DNA of 64,000 nucleotides from Ephydatia muelleri (taxonomy: Eukaryota > Porifera > Demospongiae > Spongillida > Spongillidae). Shown here one piece after another: positions 49,801 through 60,900 of this stretch. The DNA is taken from positions 199,587 through 263,586 of the forward strand of contig JABACO010000033.1 of the NCBI GenBank assembly GCA_013339895.1, read 5' to 3'. Position 1 is the first letter of the stretch. Every line of letters starts with the position of its first letter. A program made the translations under genes and the position numbers. The notes under the pieces are model-generated. The model saw only the letters and a program-made list of their open reading frames with translations, was not told where the DNA came from and made no database searches.

Positions 49801-52604
49801 CGTAAAGTAAAACGAATTGCCTATAAAAAAGCCAAACACTAAAAATAGTAACAATGAAAACTAGAAGGGTCGCAATGGAGAACTAACAAATACACACACA
49901 TACACACACAAACACATTCACACACACACACATACACACACACATACACACACAAACACACACACACATACGCACACACCAGCACAAACCTGCAATCACA
50001 TACATGTGTTATGTATAAATAATACAGCTCAATCATGCATGCATATGCTTGCTGCACTTGTAACCTTATTAGTCCATGTACGAAGTAATTATGTTTCCTC
50101 TCACACTGGCTAAAGAACCCCATTATTCAGATGATTTCCCTTCACTAATGCATCACTTTAATACTGCAAGAACAAGAATGCGTAGCCCAGATCAGTGTAG
50201 TATATCATGCCTGTTCACTCCCCCCTTTTGCAAGTTTGCATTATGGGTTGTTGCAATAAAAGGTGCAGTGGGTTATAATGGACACACAAAATGTGCTTAC
50301 ACCAGGACCACATATTTGTATGACTATATGCATGTCAGAATTGCACTTGTATGCCTATTCAAAGTGATTTTGATCTACACAATATAATACACAGCACTGC
50401 ATGAATGGTGAGGCAGATAATTCTCGTTTTGTGAGCACGCATGTTTATATGCACTTGGCGTTCAAAGAGTTAAGAAACGTCGAATTTGCCATATGATGCG
50501 ACACCAGAACATTACTTCAACAAGACACTTCCAGAAAAGATCTATCTTTTTTATCTCTCCCCACAGTTCATCACTTTGAGTGGATCTGTAAAATTTTCAT
50601 AACTTGGTGTGTCTCAAAGTTGGTATGCTATTTCAAACTCTATGCAGTAGACAAGTACGTTAAGGCAGTAGTTGCAAAAAACGAAAACCTTATTTTAATG
50701 CAGGCAAAATTTCGCTGAGTTTAATCTTTTGTTAGGAGTGCTTATCCAACCTAAACTAGTACTGCCTAAATATAAAAGGTACAGTGGTTGACCATCCCTA
50801 CCCTGTTAATGTTAAGGCAGCTAATTGCATCTTATTTCAGAATTCAGCAGTGGCTAGAAATGCTATTCCTGGCAATTGTAATCCAATTATCCAATCTAAA
50901 TGACCCTACTAGCTGCTCTACATACTGCCTAAACTTAAACGGTATTGGTCGACTACCCCCTACCTGTTTATGTTAAGGCAAATTTTAATACAGGCAAACT
51001 TGCGCTGTGGCTTTTGTTGTTAGGAGTGCTTATCCAACCTATCTAGTACTGCCTAAACTTAAACGGTAATGTACTCGACCATCCCCGCCCTGTTTATAAT
51101 AAGGTAGTACTTGCAAATAAGGCCTTATTTGCGCTGTGGCTTTTGTTATTATGAGTGCTAATCCAACCGATTAGACTCGATGCTGCTCTACATACTAGTA
51201 CTTAAACGGTATAGTGGTCGACCACTCCCGCCCTGTTTATGTTAAGGCAGTAATTGCAAAAAAAAAAGAAGGCTTTATTTTAATGCAGGCCAAATTGCGC
51301 TGTGCATGGGTTTGTTATTCTAGGAGTGCTAACCCAACCGATTTGACTCTATACTGTATGCGTGCTCTACATACTAAGGTACTGCCTAAACTTAAACGGT
51401 TTGTCGACCACTCCCACCCTGTTTATGTAGTTGCAAAAAGAACACGCCTTATTTCACAGAACTGAGCCGTGATTTATGTTGCTATAGAGTCTAGCCACAT
51501 AAACCATGGCTCAATTCTGTGTTTTATATCCGCAACTACTGCCTTAACATAATAAACAGGGGGGTGGGTCGACTACTACCGTTAAAGTTAGGCAGTATAG
51601 AGGCAAATCGGCACTCGTATAACAACAAATCCCACAGCGCAATTTTGTCTGCATGCATTAAAATAAGGCCTTGGTTTTTTGCAATTACTGCCTTAACATA
51701 AACAGGGCGGGAGTGGTCGACCACTACAATACTCTTTAAGTTTAGGCAGTACTATAGTACAGTATCGGTCAAAAAAATGTTCCCGTAACGTTGTACTACA
51801 TACTGCATGTCTAAACGTAAATCGTCGTGGCCCCACCCCGCCCTATTTTATATCTGATTTAGCACAAACAATTTTAAATTTCTGTTTCGTCGTTGTTTCG
51901 TCGTTCAAACGGTCGAGGAGAAATCAGCCACTGTACAAGATAATTGCTGTTTCATTCATTATTCATTTGGTGGGCGTACGGCATTGCCTTAATTTAAATG
52001 CTCCCTAACGTAAACTAAACACATGCACACATTCACGATTCGTATTACGTATATTACATATAACTGACACATAAAATAAAATAAAATAAAATATAATATA
52101 ATAAAACAAAAAAAAAACCCATCAACCGCACCTTATTTGATTCAGCTGCATCCTTGTTGCCTTGTCAGTGGCTAGTTCAGGGACCAATGTGAGTTGAGCT
52201 AGCTGTGTACCAGACCACCCAAACTGGACGACTATAGCCAAACTACTGTAATACAGCACTTTGTAACCGCCGGACGCATTCTTGCAACCCAGACAATCGA
52301 GCCACAGAAAGACAAAAGTGCACAACATGGCAATCATGCCGAACAGATGGAATATCTTTCTTCGTCCGTAAGCACAGGAACACGTGTCGGATGCGAGGCC
52401 CACCGCTGGGGTAATGACAGCTCCTCCGAACTGCGCTATGAGAAGGATCAGCCCAGCTTGCGAATCAGGTAGTCCAATCACTTTGGTGAAAAATATAAGA
52501 ATGTACGAAAACCACATTCCCGACAAGCAGAGAACGTTCATGAGATGGGCGGTACCAAACGCACAGCGTTCTTTGAGTGTGAGGGTCTCTTCTTTTGAAG
52601 CCAT
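43844..52604 (-). CDS. MFSD12: MFSD12-like major facilitator transporter, right-arm copy
   Basis: This mirrors the left-arm gene and is also complete. Exons on the minus strand: 52132..52604, 49392..49512, 49100..49243, 48351..48443, 48203..48295, 47239..47279, 47024..47180, 46456..46550, 44311..44441, 43844..44040. Splice sites and frames are all preserved, including the GC donor of the 55-bp intron 4. The exon 2 acceptor is TAG here and CAG in the other arm. Conserved intactness of both copies fits alleles of one functional gene. Its start lies 2.3 kb from the divergent DDB1 start. Confidence 0.92.
44875..45290 (+). pseudogene. Inverted end of reverse-transcriptase tail (right arm)
   Basis: Mirror of 16742-17155, again facing its other half. 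Encodes the LAVETYGCW and YGRLNLILVRANARAL blocks in shifted frames. Confidence 0.65.
45430..46079 (-). pseudogene. Reverse-transcriptase tail fragment (right arm)
   Basis: Mirror of 15932-16540. It lacks 18 bp present in the left arm, near 45760, inside the protein trace. Same intron of MFSD12, same frameshift. Confidence 0.65.
50650..51755. repeat. Multi-copy tandem array with orientation switch (MFSD12 intron 1, right arm)
   Basis: Mirror of the array at 10310-11380, with the same unit order and the same switch point near 51450-51530. Small indels distinguish the arms. Confidence 0.85.
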
Positions 52605-52702
52605 TCTCTTAAGTAATCAGATCTTGCGTCCTGAAGTGCGAAGGCACCCCTGGTTTTGGTACACGGTGAAATTCGACGGATGATAAAATATGTGGCATTT
52701 AC

Positions 52703-53287
52703 CAGGGGTGGCGGAAGCAATTCAGCATTGGTCCGGCTTGGGCGTGGCCATAAATTTTTTTTCTATATCGATAGCTGCCATACTTCGTAGTGTAATATTG
52801 TGCAATTATGACGCATAAAACAAAGTTACAAATTTACATTAAGAAAACACAATTACCGAAAACATGCATTCTATGTTCACTTCCACAAAAAAACTCATTC
52901 GCTATTGAAGATAAATCAACATCATCCAACTGCTGTTTAGTATCATAAGATAATTCAGTCTTGGTTGCAGCATTGTACTCCGCACGCGCAAATAACTTTT
53001 AATCCGTCTCATTGTAGAAAATAATTGGATAAGATCAATGTAACTGGCGGGTGGAACTTCTCGGGAATGCCCTTTGCTAGCCATTTGTTAATCTCACGCA
53101 CGTGTAGAAAGTATTAAAGTTATTAATGTGAGATAAATACAGCGAGCGACCCTTATGTGGTTATACATTGTACATAAACAGCAACCTCCTTAGGATTTAA
53201 GAAACTAATATATATATATTTTTAAGCTCAGTATTAAGATTGGTCCGGCCAAAGCCGGACCTGCCCCCCTCGGTTGCGCCACCCCTG
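52703..53287. mobile_element. Non-autonomous TIR element, about 585 bp (right arm)
   Basis: Mirror of 8746-9349 with the same inverted ends and the same 5-bp flanks (TTTAC in this orientation). The homopolymer next to the terminus is only six bases here. Present in both arms, so it predates their divergence. Confidence 0.6.
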
Positions 53288-53756
53288 TTTACGATTACGT
53301 AATTTCAGTGTTGAAGAGAATTAAACAACCACCTTTGAACCTGGTGCGGCTAATGAAATCACTGCATCTCACACGATTCGTTACGGCCCCTGGTGCATCC
53401 GACGACTGTTAGATTATTCGCAGTGCATATCATTTGGGGGGGGGGGGGGGGGGGAGCGAGGTCCAAGATTTCAGCATGCAGTAACTTAATTAGTGCGCAT
53501 TCGTGCACGGACAAGTGCACAATATAAAAACATTTGTACATTGTTATGTACAGTGCATACATGGCCAATTGATTTTAGGCGCACGAATATTGCATCTGAT
53601 TTGGTTCGGAGAGCGTTGTAAAGATCATGTTATAACATGTAGTTATGCCAGAGATAATATATTATCTCTGGTTATGCTAGGTCCCGACTACTACGCTCAC
53701 CCGGTTAGCTATAACAATCGTCGCACAAAACAATCCGCGTGAAATACAGTTGGTAT

Positions 53757-53945
53757 GAAATGTCCTGGCGCCCCCCCCCCCCCCCCCCCCTCCACTTTTC
53801 GTATATCGGACCTGAAGCGCCCCCCCCCCCCCCCCCCCCCACTTTTCGTATATCTGACCTGAGCTGAAGCGCCCCCCCCCACTTTTTGTATGGGGCCTGA
53901 CCTTAAGCACCCCTCTCGCTGAAATCCTGGATACGCCACTGGCCG
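53757..53945. repeat. C-run tandem repeat with SINE-like lead (right arm)
   Basis: Mirror of 8100-8280. Homopolymer runs are longer here in two of three units, which points to slippage or consensus uncertainty. Confidence 0.7.
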
Positions 53946-54509
53946 GTGCAGCTCTACACAATTGTGACGCGCGGTGCCGGTTCAGCAGTGCTAAAGCAGA
54001 GGGCGAAGAACCCATTAACCCTCTAAATGGTCATAATTGATTGAGCTGTTGATTGGTGCAGGTAAGGGGTAATAAAAGCAAGGTGCGGCGTTATCATGCA
54101 GGCTCAATAATACGAAATAATACGAAATACATAACCACACCAATACAACTGTCTTGCATAATGCACTTGTACAAAGCCTTCGCGGATTTCATCCAACTCT
54201 ATTCTTTCACTGCAATGCATAGCAATCATACAGTGGACTCTCACCAATCCAAATAATAGGCTGTCATCAACACACTATGTTTGGGTGCACAATCGCATGC
54301 TTTCACAAATACCTCCATGGCTCTTGCCACAGTTAAAGCTCGTTAGTGCTCATGCATGTATTGGTTTGGACATTGTATTAAATAGCTTTGGATTGTGGGT
54401 TCTACATGTAGGATGTGATCATATCGAGAGAATAATTAATTTACGTGCTACGTAACCACGACGAAAGCAGAAGTATTGTAGCATTATGGGATAATGCTTA
54501 CGTCAGTTT

Positions 54510-54737
54510 ATGAGTTCCCCTCCCCCAGTGAATGTAGACGTGTTAGACATAGATATTAAAATAAGTGAGCGAGCAGTGAGGCAGTGCTGTGGTTCGACGT
54601 ATCGCCTGGAATATAGGTCGTTGCACACATGTATCATGGAATCAAAAGTGTCACCTTCGCTATCCGACTGCTTCAACATCCATAGTAATATGAGCTCCCC
54701 ATTTCCTCATCAACTGAACGAGCTCTATCCTGCATGA
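54510..54737 (+). other. Short unknown reading frame upstream of DDB1 (right arm)
   Basis: Mirror copy of the frame at 4056-4283, 75 codons, ending 166 bp before the DDB1 ATG. Nothing in it indicates function. It lies in the shared intergenic region between the divergent MFSD12 and DDB1 starts. Confidence 0.2.
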
Positions 54738-54903
54738 TCCACACATGAAAAGCCCTTTTATGAACTGATATAATGACCCATTGTAAATTTTTAATATTTA
54801 GTACCAACTCGTTTCCGGCGCTAGATACATGCACTAATTATTCATCACCAAATACAGTTAATAACTAACTTTCTCCAGGTAGACGTACGTGGCATAGAAC
54901 AGA

Positions 54904-57900
54904 ATGACGCAGAACTATATAGTGACAGCTCACAAGTCTACTGCCGTTACGGATGCCGTAACAGGTAACTTCACTAGTCCGGAAGACCTAAACTTGATCG
55001 AAGCGAGAGGAAACAGTCTGCTAATCAATTTGGTGACACCCGAAGGACTGAAGCCAATCCTCGATGCAACCATTTATGGTAGAGTCGCACTTATGCAGCT
55101 GTTCAGGCCTAAGGTAAGGCTCTTCCCTGCTTAAATTGTTACCCTAATTAGCGCGCACCATTTGCGTTTTGCGTCAGTTTCGATCTTGTAGCATTAAATG
55201 CAGTAGGATATTCATAACGTGCATTTCAGAGAAGGTTAAAAAAACAGACAATATATTCTGTGCGACAGCACATCAGTGCGCAAAAAGTTGGGTACGTTAC
55301 GTACGTATCCTTGGTATATCCTTGGTGAGGGGACTCTTTACAGGGAGCAATTCGTGCTTACCCATAGCTGAAGCGAACATTTATCATTTGTAATTGGTTC
55401 ATTGCAACTCTTGTTAAGAGTGCAGTCGCCACTTAACCCTTTTGCCTCTCCCTTTCAGAATGAGCAGAAGGATTTGCTCTTCCTCATGACTGCACGCTAT
55501 CACGTCTCAGTCCTCTCTTTTGACCCCACGACCAGCGACCTTGTGACTCGGGCTTCAGGGGAAATGCTGGTGAGTATGACATGTGCTGGGGTGTGGAGTG
55601 TGGGGTGGAGCCATCTTTGTACTGGGTAATTTATAGACTCTAACCTTTTCCGTTTTTGAGGGTGATGCAGGATTCTAAATCTATATAGAAAGCCTAAGCA
55701 GTGTGAAGAAGTTGGGTGCTTTCTGATGATACCACCTGTAATGTCAAATTTTGCAGCTTGTGTGGGGGCCGCACACAAGTTTTGTATACCTTTTTTTGTG
55801 TTGTGTTTGCTGTTGTAATGATTCAATGAACCGTTTCATTTGTGATGCTCTCTGTGTCCTCCTTCTCATGTTCCCCTCCCTCCCCTTCTCTCCCCTCTCT
55901 CTCCTCCCTCTATCTGTCCCTCCCTTTGCTTCCCTCTTTATCTGTCCATCTCTCCCTCTCCCCTCCCTCCCTCCCTCCACCTCCCTCTCATCTCTTTCTC
56001 CCTCTCCCCTCCCTCCCTCCCTCCACCTCCCTCTCCATCTCTTTTTCCCTCCCTCCCTCCCTCCCTCCCTCCCTCCCTCCCTCCCTCCCTCCCTCCCTCC
56101 CTCCTCCCTCCTCCCTCCCTCCCTCTCTCCCTCTCCATCTCTTTCTCCCTCTCCCTCCCCTCCCTTCACCTCCCTCTCCATCTCTTTCTCCCTCTCCCCT
56201 CTCTCCCCCTCTTCCCTCTTCTCTCTCCCTCTCTCCACCTCCCTCTCCATCTCTCGTTCTCCCTCTCTCCTTCCCTTCTCTCCCTCCCTCTCTCCTTTCC
56301 CTCTCTCCTTCCCCTCTCTCCCTCCCTCTCTCCTTCCCCTCTCTCCTTCCCCTCTCTCCCTTCCCTCTTCCTCCTCTCTCCCTCCCCTTTCTCTCCTCTC
56401 TCATCCCTCTCCCTCTCCTTACCTTCTCTTCGTGCCCTCTGTTGGGACACACCAGGAGCGTGTGTGCAAGCCAACAGAGGGGACACAGATTGGCATGATC
56501 GATCCGGACTGCAAGATGATAGCTCTGCACATTTACACGGGCCTCCTGAAGATCATTCCCCTTGACCTGGCCTCCGGGGGAGAACTGAAAGCATTCAATG
56601 TCAGGTATGCTAAGCCCCATGCTGCAATGATGTAAGCCAGGCTACTAGGGGGGATTGAGAGGGTGGGATCTTTAACCAAGGGATTGAAAATAAATTTATC
56701 ACATTGGCATCTGGCAACTGTACTCAAACTCACAACCAACAAATGTAGGCTTGTACAAATAGAGCAATTATCATAATAGAATGGCAATTACTGTAGTAGC
56801 TAATTGCATTTTGCCTGCTAGAAACAACCGGAACCTTTGATGCAATATATGCTGTAACGTTCTTGACATAAAAAAATACTTGGAAGCTTAAAGTTCAATC
56901 GAGAGCTGTGCAAGACAATGGTCAAATTTAGTGATCTAGCTTACATGACACTGTCCCTCATAAATTACCGTATGCAACATTCTATTGGAGCGGTTCTGAG
57001 CTCTGCGGTTACAAATAAGCAACACTGCGTAACAATTCAATCATCTTGCAGGTACATGTAATTGTGTAGCGATTTCTAGGCAGTAAATGTAAAGACCATC
57101 GATTTGTAAGGAAAAAATCAGCGCTCCAGAAAATGCACTGAAAACAGCGCAACAACACATTGCAGCCCGTCAAAGATCAGTGCCTGTGATGGAGAACTTG
57201 AAAATAACTTTTTCTTTTTAGTTCAAAAAAGCCAGCTACATGTACATGTAGTTCCCCAGGTCTGATTCACAGGAGGTCAGATGGCACGCGAAAAATGGCT
57301 GACGTTATGCGTTGAGGATCATCCTTCCAAAGGAATGAGCATGCACTCACACAGCTACATGTACCGGTGGGACCTGGGGACCAGGAGGTACCTCTCCCCC
57401 GAGATCCTGTGTGCCCATCAGTGTCATCTCACGAGCGTCCAGCGCCAGGTTCAACATTACATCGTATCTGATGTCTACGTCATGGCTCTGGTCATTTACC
57501 ATTACTTATTCACTTGGCTTGCATGATGTAGGTGGAAAAAGAATTATTATCAGTAGGAGCTTATTACTGTAATGTGATGTAGTTACTACTTGTTTCATAA
57601 TAATGTACAATATGCAGACTGGAAGATCTCTATGTCATTGACATGAAGTTCCTACACGGATGTGCCACACCCACAATTGCCTACCTCACAGAGGTAAAAT
57701 AACCTTGTTACACTGATAGAGTTGTCCTGTGAAATGATCGCTGTTGTCCATCACACCAACCACTACATTACGGGACCTTGGGTGCACACACGAACATGCA
57801 GGTCAAAATGAACTGTTGGGGAAAAAGGCGAAACTTAGAATTGCTAGGCTGTATTTAGGGTGGCTCTATTGCCAGGACATGTGCCTGTGGTGGTGCATGC

Positions 57901-60900
57901 ATCCTTTATGGGTATTAAAGTTACTTATTAAAGCATGCATATATGTTGCTTAGCTTTTTTAATAACCAGCAACATGGCATTAACTGCTTTAGTCAATACA
58001 GCATCTATGTACAGTACTTGTCTGCCAAACCTAAAGCACATGACAAATAGCCACTGGTGTATAACTGTGTGTCCATTGGGTGCAGGAAGCAACAGGACGC
58101 ACTCTGAAGACCTCTGGAATATCACTGCGAGAGAAGGAGCTGGTCAAGGGACCATGGAAGCCAATCTCGGTGGAGACTCAGGCCAGCCTTCTGCAACCAG
58201 TCATGCCTCCGTGTGGAGGGATACTGATCTTTGGTTACGAAACCATCATCTACTGCAGCGAGAAAGTCCAACACTCCATTGATCCACCTATCATCAAGGT
58301 ACCATCACATGATGTTGATCCACCATACCCGCACATGCCATCACACGCCATTGATTCCTCATCACACGATTCATTTCATTTGCATCTGTAGGCAAATACT
58401 TTACTACTACAGTATATTGTAACTCATTTGCACTTTGGTAGATGGTTGTTGTAATATTGAGTTGTAGCCCAACTTGGTCAGTGTTTCTATTACAGTACTG
58501 TACACGTACATGCATGACATACAGTATGTATACACAATTTTCATAGTGCATTGCTGTGACGTTCTAACTAATGCTGCATTCCATATAAAGCCCACCTACA
58601 TGCCCAACGTTACATGTACTAGCAAGTGTACGCACGGATAGGGGTTTTTTTCAGCCACTCTGACATTGCACATTTCTTGCAACCTGTTGTCATCTGTGCT
58701 AGGAATCCATCGTCAGCTGTGTGGGCATGGTGGACAGGTCGCGATACTTGGTTGGGGACGCCAATGGCCGGCTGCTGATGCTCTTTGTGGACTCTGAGGA
58801 GAAGATTGACGGAGTCACGCAGGTGTCGAGCATGAAGCTGGAGGTCCTTGGAGAGGTGAGTGTATCATGGCTAAGCTGAGTGGAGGGAGCGTTTGAAAGT
58901 GTGTGTGTGTGTGTATCTGTGTATGTGAGTGTGTATATGTGTGTGTGTGTGTGTGCATGCGAGTATACGTGTCTGTGAGTGTGTCTGTGTGAGTGTACAT
59001 ATGAGTGCGTATGTACATGTACAGTGTGGAGCGTGTGAGTGTGTGTGTGTGTGTACATGTACACTTATGTGGTGTGTATGTCTGTGTGTATAGTCATCTA
59101 TAGGGTTAACAAAGTAACGATAACTCTTAAATAACATTTCTTGTCCTCACAAAAACAGCACAAATGCATCGTGTAAACCCTATAGATGACTATTGGTACA
59201 TGCACAGAGTCTTGTACTTGGTCTTCTTGCATGTCCAGTTCATACACAGTACTTCGTAAACAGCTTATCTAAACGTTCTCTGTACTTGTACTGTACACAT
59301 CAGTGTGTACATTGAGAGGAGCTGATGTATGTTCCAGTAAGAAGTTTAAGGATGTCTTTACTGGTTCTGAAACTTTTAATTACATGTACAGTACCTTACA
59401 TGTATGTGTCATTTACATGTACCATAGCCATCCTTAGATCATATACATGTAGATGTGCATAGGTGTGTGATTTGAAATGCTCTTCTAACCAATTATACAA
59501 TTTCCTTCCTCTTCCTCCCACTCTTCCCCTCCTTCCTCCCCCCCCTCTCCTCCCCCTCCTCCCTCCCCCCCTCCTCCTCCCCCCTCCTCCCTCCCCCCTC
59601 CTCTTCCTCCCCTCCTCATCAACTCTCCCTCCGTCTACTATTTCCCCCTCCTCTCTTCTCTTTCTCCCCTCCTCCTCTTTCTCCCTCTCCTCCTTCTCCC
59701 TCCTTCTGACCTGTGTCCATTCATCCAGTGCTCTGGACCGTCATGTGTTTGTTACCTTGACAATGGTGTAGTGTTTGTTGGGTCAGCACATGGAGACTCG
59801 CAGCTCCTTAAGGTGAGTATGAGTTAACAGCTGTGGCATATTTGAACTGCCAGAATGTCAATGGGCCATCATGAGACCATCTGAGGCATGTAGCTTCTAC
59901 AGGTCAATCAAGAAATTAACGTTAAGTAAATGTGTATTGACATGTGATGCTAATGCTGAAGCTAGTGACTAGTACATTTTACTTGCATTGTAGTTTTCAG
60001 CTTAGCATACGTGGTATGAGGGGGCCATGTTGTAGCACAGCAATCCACCTACACGAGGGTTTTGGGATGTGATAATGTGTCACAGTAATACACCTACGAG
60101 AGAGAACGCCACAGTTGATAGGTATGATGCTTGAATAGGTACACCACCGATGTTTTTCTCCTGCTAGTCTGCTGTCCTGGCTTTAGCACAAGAAACCTTG
60201 CAAAGGATATTGGACTTGCTTGTAGACCTCAGCAACGGCTTGCGCAGTACAAAGCATGTAGCAATTTATGAACTGACATGTTCAGTAGTGGGCGTGGCTC
60301 TCGTTTAGTATACAACAGTGGGCGTGGCTCTCGTTTAGTATACAACAGTGGGCGTGACTCTCGTTTAGTATACAGTAGTGGGCGTGACTCTCGTTTAGTA
60401 TACAACAGTGGGCGTGGCTCTCGTTTAGTATAAAGTAGTGGGCGTGGTTCAAGTTGTTGTACAGAGGGTGGGGCTTCTACCTCGTTATAAAGTGGGTGTG
60501 GCTCTTACTGCACTATACAGTGGGCGTGGCCCTTACCTTGCCATACAGTGGGCGTGGCTCTTACCTCTGTTCTTTGTCAGTTGAATGTAACAGCTGGTCC
60601 CAATGGGAGCTATGTGGAGGTGTTGGACACCTTCACTAGTCTGGCACCAATCATCGACATGAGTGTGGTTGATCTCGACAAACAGGGGCATGACCTGGTA
60701 TGTGTGTGTGTGTGCTTGTGTGCATGTGTGTGTGTTGTATGCGTGTATGTCTGTGTGTGTGTGCATGTGTGTGTGTTGTATGCGTGTATGTGTGTGTGTG
60801 TGTGTGTGCATGTGTGTGTGTGCATGTATGTGTGTACATCTTCCTTGTTTCACCCTTGTAGATTGTAACTTGCAGTGGCTTTGGCAAGGATGGTTCCCTG

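Larger units (their letters stand above)
52605..54903. promoter_or_regulatory. Divergent intergenic region between MFSD12 and DDB1 (right arm)
   Basis: Both genes start outward from this 2.3-kb interval, so it must carry both promoters unless unseen 5' exons exist. It holds the TIR element, a poly-G run near 53438, the 24-bp palindrome, the C-run repeat and a short unknown frame. No core promoter motif could be assigned. The left-arm equivalent (3890-9447) is enlarged by the Plavaka-like insertion. Confidence 0.45.
31501..58792. repeat. Right arm of giant inverted duplication
   Basis: This is the reverse complement of 1-30500 and carries the same three genes and the same repeats in mirror order. 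It lacks the 3,268-bp transposon, leaving an intact empty target site at 54154-54155. Pairing ends at 58792 only because the window starts there on the other side. The DDB1 gene continues uninterrupted from 58793, so this arm is joined to normal flanking sequence. Confidence 0.97.

Noticed and set aside
1-58792. Genuine chromosomal palindrome or recent gene-conversion palindrome
   Set aside because: Not excluded, but the gap of exactly 1,000 N, an allele-like transposon polymorphism and both copies of MFSD12 being intact make a haplotype misjoin simpler.
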